From the NCBI GenBank assembly GCA_905250025.1, contig CAJNOJ010000081.1, positions 124,001-188,000 of the forward strand: a stretch of DNA of 64,000 nt, read 5' to 3'. Shown piece after piece: positions 1 to 10,500 of this stretch (the stretch's first letter is position 1; every line of letters starts with the position of its first letter). Under the pieces are notes generated by a model. The model was given only the letters and a program-made list of their open reading frames with translations. It had not been told where the DNA came from and searched no databases. The position numbers and the translations under genes were made by a program. Source of the stretch: Adineta ricciae. Lineage: Eukaryota; Rotifera; Eurotatoria; Adinetida; Adinetidae.

Positions 1-62
1 GATCGAATCGAAAAGTAAAACGAACTATACTAATAACTTGAAAACAAATTTTCTGTTCGTAG

Positions 63-1343
63 TGTGATCTATTCCGATCGAAATTCGGCACCATTCGCAG
101 CTGAATGGGATACACAGTTCAAAGGTTTATATTTGTCTTTACCATTCAGATGTTTTTCGTCAGATGGTCGTTACCTTCTCCTTCGGTCCAAGTCAAGTTC
201 GCGTATAGTTGTACTTATTTATGATTTCCTTGAACACAAGATTCACTCACTTGATTCACCATTGGGTGCAAATACTTCAGTATTGGGCTTGGCCGTATTT
301 GATCATTTTGTCACAGTCAACATTGTCGATTGTTGTACACCTTATCGATTGTATGTATTCGATTTACAAGCACTAGATCGGAATATCAATGGATGGTATT
401 CAATCGCTGAACATCAATTTCAAAGCGAAGTAAAACATCGAATTCAATGGAAACTCGATCGGTTTTTTCCTGATAATGAAACTCTTCCAGTTGAATCAAT
501 CTATGTTCATACACAGGATAGTGAATCAAAACAACCATTAATGGTATGGATACACGGTGGACCGAATGCGTCGATATCTCGTAAGTGAATTCATTCATAA
601 ATATCATCTTCGAGGAATACATTTCTCTAGTAAATTATGTTACTGATGTAATCACGTATGCTTCGTTGGGTTTCGATATTCTTTTGATAAATTATCGTGG
701 TTCCACGGGATATGGTCAAGGTAGATAGACAAACTGTAGTATTGAATCTTAAACTAAGATGATACGTTTAGATTCAATCAATAAATTGTTAGGTAATATA
801 TCGAAAACCGATGTTAAAGACTGTTATGAAGCCATTCAGCGTTGTCTTGAATATACTGATCGCACTCGGTCAGTTATACTCTATGGTGCATCACACGCTG
901 GAATAATCATTGGCCGTCTAATTGGAGAATATCCAAATGAATATTCAATGGCTGTTTTGATTAATCCAGTTACGGATTTATTACATTTTTCCATGACATC
1001 CGACATACCTGATTGGGCTCTGGCGCAATCAGTCAACAAACCGTTCAATTTTGAAACAGGCCGTCGCTATTATACAGATCCTGTATTGATGAAGTATCTT
1101 ATTGAACGATCACCGATTAGTCTTATCGAACATATAAAGGTTCCTGTTTTACTCCAACTGGGTAAAAACGATCGACGAGTACCATTCACTATGGGCCTTC
1201 GATATTATGAATGTCTGAAAGCAACGACTATTCCGACGAAATTATATATTTATGACAGTGATCATGCGATAGGAGAAGTTGCAAATGACAGTGATATTTT
1301 TGTTAATACGGTTCTTTTCATTCATGAACATTTACATCGATGA
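63..1343 (+). CDS. APEH: Acylaminoacyl peptidase (prolyl oligopeptidase family S9), 5' partial
   Basis: C-terminal 392 residues of an acylamino-acid-releasing enzyme, which removes N-acetylated residues from peptides in the cytosol. The model is join(63..580,631..720,772..1343); a splice acceptor TAG ends at 62, so the N-terminal exons lie outside the window. Seen: the end of the beta-propeller, then the alpha/beta hydrolase domain with the oxyanion segment WIHGGPN, INYRGSTGYGQD, the nucleophile elbow GASHAG, the family motif INPVTD..TSDIPDWA, the acid in GKNDRRVP and the catalytic histidine in YDSDHAIG. The elbow is usually GGSHGG in APEH, so the two flanking Gly-to-Ala changes are a deviation, but Ser, Asp and His are all present. 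Introns are 50 and 51 bp. The family assignment is secure; activity is inferred. Confidence 0.88.
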
Positions 1344-1717
1344 TGTTTTCTTTTTCTTTTTTGTTCAACTGGCGAAATAAAACGAGAATGATATGCTTTT
1401 GTACTGACTTTGCTGCGCAATTAATGTCCTAAATATGGTTATGATTATCCTACGAAGTTGTCAAGATATACCCCAAAATATATATTAAAATAATGGAAAA
1501 TGTAAAAAAAAGTCAGACGCGTAGTCTTAAAATATTATCCGATTGTGCAGAACCACCTATTTCTTCGGGTACTGAACTTTTGAGCATGGATGGAAGATTC
1601 AACGTTTGAGGGTATCTTATGATATTTTATGACATTTCCATTAGTATATAATGTGCTCAGCAATCACACAGACGCCTTCGAAATATTCGTAGCAGTCAAC
1701 AAGAATATCAACTTACA
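1344..1717. other. Intergenic region between APEH and a GPCR
   Basis: AT-rich spacer without a supported gene. It holds the APEH 3' end (AATAAA-like string near 1375) and, close to its right end, the candidate core promoter of the receptor gene. Confidence 0.5.
1645..1652 (+). promoter_or_regulatory. Candidate TATA box of the 1718 GPCR gene
   Basis: TATATAAT lies 66 bp upstream of the ATG at 1718 in an otherwise non-coding stretch. Spacing fits a core promoter with a short leader. Motif only; AT-rich background makes chance occurrence possible. Confidence 0.4.
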
Positions 1718-2689
1718 ATGGATGATTTACTATTTCTTCAAGTGACCATTGAGCTAGTTCGGATCATCGTCCCGATTATCATTGTTTTTGGAACGTTAGG
1801 TAGTATCGTTAACATACTGATTCTAACAAGACAACGTTTACGTGGTTATGCATGTTCAATATATTTTGCTGCATTATCAACAAATAATTTATTTTACACA
1901 ACCGTTTTGCTCGTCTATAATTACTTACTAGGTGGCTATGCAATTGATCTAGCTCTATATTCAAACTTCTTTTGCAAGTTAATTAGTTATTTACTGAACT
2001 TTTCTCCCGTAGTCTCTGCTTATTTTATTGTCTTGGCATCGATTGATCGCTATTGTGCAAGTTCATTGGATGCTCGAAGACGGCGATTTAGTCAAGTTGG
2101 TGTAGCTAAAATATCTGTTGCAGCTGTCACGATCTTTTATGCACTATTCAACATCGGAGCAATAATCTCGTTCGATTTACGAGACGATGGAGCAGGTTGC
2201 ACCATTCGTTCGGATAGTCTATTCAATCAAGTGTTTCTCATTGGTCTGGTGACCTTTTATTCCGTCATTGCACCATGTCTTCTGGTCATTTTTGGTGTAT
2301 TGACAGTATACAATACTAGTCGACTTGGTCAAGCACGTATTGGTGTTTCTCGTCAACGTCGTACGGAAAAGGAATTAGCTCGAATGTTAATCGTTCAAGT
2401 TTTAACACACATCGTATTTACCGGACCATTCTGTGCCATGCTCGTGATATTAGTGCTCCCGGTTGATTTCCGATCTACATTACAATTCTATGTGTTGTTT
2501 GTTTTCACGAAGATCCCATTTTACTTCTCATATATAACTCCATTTTTCTTATATATCCTGTCGGCGAGAATCTATCGGGAAGAGATGATGCAATTGTTTA
2601 AGAAATTGAATCCAATGCGAAGACACAATCTCGTACATCACATTAATCTAACAGTACAAGTTCAATCAACAGCACCACTGAAGGAATGA
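1718..2689 (+). CDS. Rhodopsin-like G protein-coupled receptor (single exon)
   Basis: 323-residue seven-helix receptor of class A, likely for a neuropeptide or other small ligand at the cell surface. Seen: an acidic extracellular N-terminus, TM1 with GSIVNILIL (the conserved N of helix 1), TM3 ending in IDRYCASS (a DRY motif), a basic third loop (RQRRTEKELARML), and TM7 with ITPFFLYILSARIYREEM in place of NPxxY. Conserved cysteines occur before TM3 (FFCKL) and in the second extracellular loop (AGCTI). There is no intron. This style of compact peptide-receptor-like GPCR is typical of large rotifer families; the ligand cannot be inferred. An AATAAA signal lies shortly after the stop near 2736. 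Confidence 0.85.
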   Translation: MDDLLFLQVTIELVRIIVPIIIVFGTLGSIVNILILTRQRLRGYACSIYFAALSTNNLFYTTVLLVYNYLLGGYAIDLALYSNFFCKLISYLLNFSPVVSAYFIVLASIDRYCASSLDARRRRFSQVGVAKISVAAVTIFYALFNIGAIISFDLRDDGAGCTIRSDSLFNQVFLIGLVTFYSVIAPCLLVIFGVLTVYNTSRLGQARIGVSRQRRTEKELARMLIVQVLTHIVFTGPFCAMLVILVLPVDFRSTLQFYVLFVFTKIPFYFSYITPFFLYILSARIYREEMMQLFKKLNPMRRHNLVHHINLTVQVQSTAPLKE

Positions 2690-3189
2690 ATAACTACCAT
2701 TTGAATGCTTTTCGATGTTGTTTTCCTTAGGATGAAATAAACACGATTTCTCTATTAGAGAGTGAATCTTTATCTATTTTCATCTTTCAATAACAAACCA
2801 ATCTAGTTCAACTATTGTAAATCACTAAAGAACACAGCATTTTATGTTGGAAAAATAATGTTTTCCTTTCAAGTAACGGATATTAATCATAATAACTCAC
2901 ATTTGTCGATAATATCAATGTAAACCACTCATGCCGGGAAATTGTGACTTTTCTGTGCATGTCAACATTGTAAATAATATATATATCGACGGCGTCGTTT
3001 CATTGATTATGACACGTTGGTGTTTACCTGTTTTCTATGATAGTGAAAAATGACGTGATGTTATGGTTCTCTTCCTTCACTCGGTGTGATAGTGTGCTTT
3101 TTACACAGAAATAAATTAGACATGTATTATAACGCGTATTGGAATCAACAGGCGAGTGAGTTCGAGAAAATTTGTCCTTTCATTTCGAA
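2690..3189. other. Intergenic region before the kinase gene
   Basis: GPCR polyadenylation region followed by AT-rich sequence with a TATATATAT run near 2978. No gene is supported. Confidence 0.5.
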
Positions 3190-4263
3190 ATGTACACGTT
3201 CTTTAAAGACTACTTGTATCAAATAGCTCGAATACCTGTTCATGAACGATGGCTACTCAATCGACTATTTCGAATCAGGGGAATATTTCATACTTTAAAT
3301 GATCGACGAGGTGGTGGATCGTTTGGCTCTGTTTGGGCAGCGACAAGAGCAGATGGTAATCTATTTTCTTCATTTTTTTTTGTCATGTGTTCTACATTTA
3401 ATCTAAAGGTCGTCGTGTAGCCGTGAAAGTCTTCAATTTGAATCAAACAAGAAATTTGCAAGGCCTGTTAGCATTAGCCAAGTCATTTCAAGACGAAATT
3501 CGAATGTCATATAAGATGCGATTTTCGACCAGTCACGTGGTGACTGTTTACGGGTTTGATTTAGATTTACGAAGGCGAGTCGGTTTGGTATCAATGGAAT
3601 TAGGTGATGACAGTTTAGAAGAACGTGTAAGAACTCTTCATATGATGTATTATTCACCTAATGGAAGAGGAATGATTGACGGTGAATTTATCGCGCCCGT
3701 TGATCGAAAGAATATTTGGTTTCAAATCGTGAATATTGCTTTGGAACTGGTCCGACATAAAGTTGTTCGTATATCTTAACTAAATACGAGAAAAGTGTGC
3801 TAAACCTTAGTTCATATATATTCAGGTTCATCGTGACATCAAACCAGCGAATTTAGTATTTTTTGGTCCGATTTTGAAAATTGTTGATCTAGGCATTGCA
3901 CAAAAAGAATTTGCAGCGTAAGTACTACGAACTAAGGTGGAATTCTCTTCTATTCATATATTCAGATATAATTCACGGCGAGTCGGTGGTACTCCATTCT
4001 ACAGCGGACCTGAATGTATTTTTGGCCAGTTTCCAGTCACACCAAAAGCTGACGTTTGGTCAATTGGTGCTGTACTATACTTTTTAACATATGGTGTTCC
4101 ACCTGCATATTGGAATTCAACACCACCGCCCGGTGTTTCGCTTAGTCGTTCACTGCCTGTTCAGGAAGTACTTTACCACACTCTTCAGCAGAATCCGAAT
4201 GCTCGACCATGGCAATATCAACTCGCTCAACATCCACTAACTGCTAATCCTGAAGTATTCTGA
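3190..4263 (+). CDS. Protein kinase, TTK/MPS1-like
   Basis: Model join(3190..3355,3409..3764,3826..3917,3966..4263), about 303 residues, essentially a bare kinase domain. Seen in order: glycine loop GGGSFGSVWAA, lysine in VAVKVF, catalytic loop HRDIKPAN, metal site DLG instead of DFG, then VGGTPFYSGPE where most kinases have APE, and DVWSIGAVLYFLTYGVPP. The activation and P+1 region and the LYFLTYG segment resemble the spindle-checkpoint kinase TTK/MPS1. The N-terminal TPR region of true TTK is absent, so this could be a truncated paralogue. All frames join in phase. The second intron uses donor GTTCGT at 3765. The start was taken as the first ATG after an in-frame stop; an extra upstream exon cannot be excluded. 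Confidence 0.75.
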
Positions 4264-4575
4264 ATATCTATCGTTTGTATATCATTAAATTCGCACGCAA
4301 AATCGTTCTTCCGATATTTTATTGTAATTATTCATTTCATACTGTTTATTATATGTCTATAATAATAATTATACAAGAATTCTTTGCAAAAGAAGAACGA
4401 CAAAACAAAATATTTCGATTAATCTTTCATTTATTGAGAAAAACTTCGACTAGAGTGCATTCGATGAGAAGAGGTTAAAAAAAAGTGTGAACAACTACGA
4501 ATAAGATAAGAAAGGACAATGATATCAACACGTTGCATTCAGCAAGATCGAAAAGTCTGAACAAGTACGGTTGAT
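4264..4575. other. Convergent 3' region between kinase and myosin
   Basis: Short AT-rich stretch that holds the 3' ends of the two converging genes. No conserved coding signal is visible. Confidence 0.5.
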
Positions 4576-7500
4576 TTAACGTTGACGAACTGAACTAGCG
4601 CGAAGTGTTGATGTTGCTCGAATTGATGTTGATGTTTCTTGAATGTCGTGCTAAAATTAATCGGAGAGATTAGATTTATGTATCTACGGAAAGATTGAAC
4701 TTACACTTGATGCTCGGCCAACGCTGACAGATGATCGATTCTTTGTACGCAATTTTGTAAGTTGACTTTCAGCTAAATCAGCACGTTCAGCTGATTCTTC
4801 TGCAAGAAAGAAAAACAAAAGAAAATTATTGTTTAGCTTCGATAATTATCAACGTACCAAGTTCTTGTTGAACTTTACGAAATTTAGCCAAGTTGAGTGC
4901 AGCAATTTCCTCTAGAAAATCACATAATTCAGAACCATGCTCGTATGAGATCGTTTCTGCGAGTCTTACCGGCTTCTTCGACTTGACGTTTGTAGACTTT
5001 GAGTTTGGCTTGTAATTTTTCTGAGAGATCTTGTAAGCGTTGTTGATTCTTACGATCTTCTTCAGTTTGAAAGGCTAATTCTTTCAAGCGGCGATCATTT
5101 TTACGTAATTCTTTGAGTGTTTCTTGGTGACGATGTTGCTCTAATTCGTTTTCGCTTTCTAATTCATGAATCTAAATAAAATACCATGAAACTTCTGTTT
5201 TTCATCATCATCTATTCTTCTTACGCGTTGTTCAAGTTTAGCAATGACACGTTTGCCACCTTTAAGTGAACTGCCTTCAGCTTCATCCAAACGTGTTTGA
5301 AGATCTTTAACTTGTTGTTCGAGACCTTTACGTAATCGTTCGACTTGTAAAGCATGATCTTGTTCTTGACGTAATTCTTCAACGAGACGTGATGCGTCAG
5401 CAGTGGCTTTCTTGCTGCGTTCTTCACTGTTCTTGAGTTCACTGACAGCTTCATCCAAATCAGCTTGCATAGCTGCAATGGTTGATTCAAGTTGTCGTTT
5501 CTGTGATGATAAGTTAGCGTTTTGAGTGCTAACATCACTGATACGATCAGCTGCATCGTGAAGTTCATTTTCAGCTGCTTTACGAGCACGTTCAGCTTGT
5601 TCCAAAGCTGTACGTAATTCTTCTAATTCGCCGGTGATGACATTGGCACGACGTTCAGCTGCCATGGCAACTTCACGTGCTTCGTCACGTTGTCGTTGTT
5701 CTTCTTCAACTTGAACTTGTAATTCAGTGATGTTTTGTTGAATACGTTTCAATGATTTTTGTAAATCAGCATTGGTACGATTAGCATGGTCGAGTGCAAC
5801 TTCGAGTTCATTGATGTCGGATTCAAGTTTCTTTTTCTAAACAATCCACGGATGAATGAAATCATGAACGAAAGAGAGAACGTACCTGTTTGAGTGTTTC
5901 AGCTTTTGATCGTGCTTCAGCTTCCAAACTGGCTTGCATCGATTCAAGAGCACGTTGGTGATTGCGGCGAGTGTTTTCGAATTCTTCTTCTTTCTCGTGA
6001 ATTCGTCGATCGATTTCTTGACGAACAGTGCTCAATTCCATTTGTGCACGGAGAACTTTCGCTTCTTCTTGTTCAAGTGCAGCTTCGGCATCTTCCAAAG
6101 CAGTTTGTAATTCTTCTTTTTCTAATTCAGCACGTTTGCGAGCCTTTTCTAATTCGTGAACGCTCTTGCCACCTTCGCCTAATTGATCAATAAGATCCTA
6201 GAAACGGAACAGCAATATTTCGTTATGTTTCGAACGAGTTCTTCAATACAGACTTTGATTTCATCGGCTAAGTTCTTGTTTTCCTTGCGGAGAGCATCGA
6301 TTTGTTCGTGTGATTCTTCGTATTGTTGTTTGAGTTTGAACAATTCTGTTGAAAAGTTTCGTGCTTCCTTTTGGGAGGCTTCAAGTTCGACAGTGATGTC
6401 TTCGCATTTTTGACGCCATTCATTGATCAATTTATCAAATTGTTTCTGTTTTTTGTCCATAGCCGAAGCATCTAGCAATACAAAATGTATTCGAAGAGGT
6501 CAAACGACACTACAAATGTACTCACTGGCATTGGCACGTTCGACATCAACCATGAGATCTTCGACTTCGCCTTGTAAACGAGCTTTGACTTTTTCCAAAG
6601 CATTGCATTTGTTCAATGCAGCTTCGACTTGTTCTTCAGCTTCGGTCAATTTAGCAGCTAATTTACGTTTGGCTTCTTCAAGTTCTTCGCCACGAGACAT
6701 ACCTGAAATCAATTGAGGATATTATGTCAGTTTATCTGCGAGAAGAAAAGGTAATAAAAGCAGTACCTTCAGATTCATAACGAGATCGCCATTGTTGGAT
6801 TTCAGCTTGAAGTTTCGAAACTTGTTTTTGAAGTTCACTTCTTGCTTCTTGTTCTTCGTCGAGTTGTTCACGAGCTTGGTCGAGATCAGCTGTCAAGTTA
6901 CGGATTTGTGATGCTAAAAAGCAGACGATGAGAATCGATTAGAGTCAGTTGTGAGATAGACGTTGAAATACTTACTAACTGAACCTTTGCCGCGTAATTC
7001 GTCATCAATGGTTCGTTTAGTTTCATCAAGTTGTTGTTGAAGAGAAGTCTTTTGTTTACTCAATGCAGCAATTTGATGTTCGAAATCTTCGATTTGACGA
7101 GTTAAATCTGAATTTTCACTGGTTAACTTCGTCTTGCTATGAGTTAAATCAGTGACTTGTCGAACTTGTTCTTCAAGTTTGATTTGAAGATCATTCAATT
7201 GTTGTTCGAGTTGTTTGGAAAGTTTTTCAGCAGCTGCTTTGCCTTTTTGAGCATGATCAACTTGTGTGCGTAAGTTGTCTAATTCCGATTTCACACCTTG
7301 CTTGTCTTTTTCGAGTTTGTTCTTCAATTTTTGTAATTGATCAATTTGTTCACCCATTTCTACAGCAAAACAATCACTGTAAAGACAAACATAATCATCG
7401 GATTGACTTACCAGTAACAGCATCTTGGTGTTTCTTACGGAGTTGAGCAGCTGTGGCTTCATGTTGAAGATTAGCTTCTTCCAAATCACGTCGAAGTTTT

Positions 7501-10500
7501 TGTAATTCACCTTCGCGCTTCTTGTTCATTTCAACTTGTGAAGCTGTGGCACCACCAGCATCTTCCAAACGATCACCCATTTCATCAATTTCGCGTGCTA
7601 GATCAGCGCGTTGTTTCTCGACTTTGGTTCGTGATTGTCGTTCGTTTTGAACTTCTTCTTCTAATTCTTCAATACGTGCTTGTAAGTCTTTGATCTTCTT
7701 TCCAAGACTTGTGGCTTGTCCTTGTTCGTCTTCAAGTCGTCCACCCATTTGTTGAATTTCTTGATCTTTGCGTTTAAGATTCTCTTCTAATTCGCGTTTA
7801 ACTCGTTCTAAGTCTTCGAGACTGCTTTGTGCACCCTTCAAGTCTGTTTCTAATTTGCGTTTAGATTTGTCTAAGTCAGCACGAGCTTTCTTTTCACGTT
7901 CTAAACTATCTTCTAATTCATCTAAGGTTTGCTCGAGCTTGGTCTTCAATTTGTTCAAATGATTGACTTTGTCTTCTTCAGCTTGCAATTGTTCAGTTGT
8001 CTTGGAGTTTTGTTCTTCGAGACGTTTTCGTTCACGCGTAGCTTTGGCAATGGTTTCATCTTGGCGAGCAATTTCATCTTGTAAGGTATGAATTTGATTA
8101 TCNACTTACTAACTGAACCTTTGCCGCGTAATTCGTCATCAATGGTTCGTTTAGTTTCATCAAGTTGTTGTTGAAGAGAAGTCTTTTGTTTACTCAATGC
8201 AGCAATTTGATGTTCGAAATCTTCAATTTGACGAGTTAAATCTGAATTTTCACTGGTTAACTTCGTCTTGCTGTGTGTTAAATCAGTGACTTGTCGAACT
8301 TGTTCTTCAAGTTTGATTTGAAGATCGTTCAATTGCTGTTCGAGTTGTTTGGAAAGTTTCTCAGCAGCTGTTTTGCCTTTTTGAGCATGATCAACTTGCG
8401 TGCGTAAATTGTCTAATTCCGATTTCACACCTTGCTTGTCTTTTTCGAGTTTGTTCTTCAATTTTTGTAATTGATCAATTTGTTCACCCATTTCTAAGAA
8501 AAACAGTCACTGTCGAGATGAACACAATCATCGGATTGACTTACCAGTGACAGCATCTTGATGTTTCTTACGGAGTTGAGCAGCTGTGGCTTCGTGTTGA
8601 AGATTAGCTTCTTCCAAATCACGTCGCAGTTTTTGTAATTCACCTTCGCGCTTCTTGTTCATTTCAACTTGTGAAGCTGTAGCACCACCAGCATCTTCTA
8701 ATCGATCACCCATTTCATCGATTTCACGTGCTAGATCAGCGCGTTGTTTCTCGACTTTGGTTCGTGATTGTCGTTCGTTTTGAACTTCTTCTTCTAATTC
8801 TTCAATACGTGCTTGTAAGTCTTTGATCTTCTTTCCGAGACTTGTGGCTTGTCCTTGTTCGTCTTCAAGTCGTCCACCCATTTGTTGAATTTCTTGATCT
8901 TTGCGTTTAAGATTCTCTTCTAATTCGCGTTTAGCTCGTTCTAAGTCTTCGAGACTGCTTTGTGCACCCTTCAAGTCAGTTTCTAATTTGCGTTTAGATT
9001 TGTCTAAGTCAGCGCGAGCTTTCTTTTCACGTTCTAAACTATCTTCTAATTCATCTAAGGTTTGCTCGAGCTTGGTCTTCAATTTGTTCAAATGATTGAC
9101 TTTGTCTTCTTCAGCTTGCAATTGTTCAGTTGTCTTGGAGTTTTGTTCTTCGAGACGTTTTCGTTCACGCGTAGCTTTGGCAATGGTTTCGTCTTGGCGA
9201 GCAATTTCATCTTGTAAGGTATGAATTTGATTATCACGAGTTTTACATTCATTCTCCGACTTTTGTAAGCTTAAACGCATGTCATCGATGTCTTTCTTCA
9301 AACCATCGATGTCGTGTTCAAGCTTCTTCTTTTTGCTGTTTAATTCTTGGGCGGTTTCTTCTTCTTGACTGAAACGATCTTCTAAATCTTTGATTTGTTG
9401 TTCGAGATCAGCTTTTTGTGTCACTATCGAATAGAAAAATGCGAAGAGTTATTCGATGACGAGCGAATGCGCTAGAGAAATCGCTTACCTAAGCGTGTGT
9501 AACGTTCTTGAGCTTCGGATGAGCCAGATCGTTCAGATTCAAGTTGTTGGTAGATATCATTTTTCTCTGAAAAACAGTGTGTGAATCCAGTATGGAAAGT
9601 TTTCTTTGTGCAATACCTTTAACTAATTTCGAGTTGGCATCTTCCATTTCTTTACGTAGTTTTTCTTCCTTTTCAAGAGCTTCTTTCAATGCTTTGAAGT
9701 CTTCTTCAAGTTTCTTCATCTCCTCTTCTTGACGAGCAACCGACAACAATGGTTTAACTTTAGTATAAAGTTTCCACCATGGCCAGTTACGTAACGATAA
9801 GTATTTGCGAAGATTGCGTTGCACGACGGCTAAGGCCAAGCGTTGTTCCAATTTCTTCTTGTATTCTTTCTTCATGATATAACCACGGATTTGACCTTGT
9901 AAAGTGGCAATGATCTTCGATAAAGCTTGATCACGCATATCTTCTAATTGACCCAAAGTACCAGCTTTGAAGAAGACCTTTGTAATACCACATCGGTACA
10001 ATTCTTCGTTCAAAGCAATGTCTTTGAGAATATCCTCGGAAGCTTTCTTGGCATCAACAAAGCCCTTTGGAATAGCATTAGGTGCAAGAATTGAGTAACG
10101 TTGTTTGAATTCTGCATAGATCATACGATTAGGAAAGCCTTTACGACAAATACGAATGCCTTCTAATACACCGTTACATGTCAATTGATGCATAACCAAA
10201 TGAGCATCAAGAATACCACCAGTCTTGATTTCGTTCGGGATGATACAACGAACAAAATGAGGATGTGTTTGTTTCAAAGTGTTCATCAATTTGTTCAATT
10301 GTTCCTTAAAAAGTTTCAGGCAAAATAAATTTGCTTTTCTACTTCAATCAAATGGAAACTCACCCGATGGGTAGCTGAAATGGTTTGCATACTACCACCA
10401 CCTTTCTTTTTGCCACCACCACCTTTACCACCACCTTCTTCTTCAAGAACATCGGCGAAGAGATGACATAACATAACGTTCTTCGATTTAGCGAAGAGTC

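Noticed and set aside
4275-4478. 67-codon open frame after the kinase
   Set aside because: Lies in the convergent 3' region and has no recognisable protein pattern.
5894-9095. Plus-strand open frames opposite the myosin rod
   Set aside because: Leu/Phe/Ser-rich shadows produced by the coiled-coil codon use of the real minus-strand exons.
6971-9235. True tandem duplication of rod exons in the myosin protein
   Set aside because: The second copy lacks the first part of its exon and an acceptor, meets the other copy at an N, and the single-copy model is exactly in frame with normal length.
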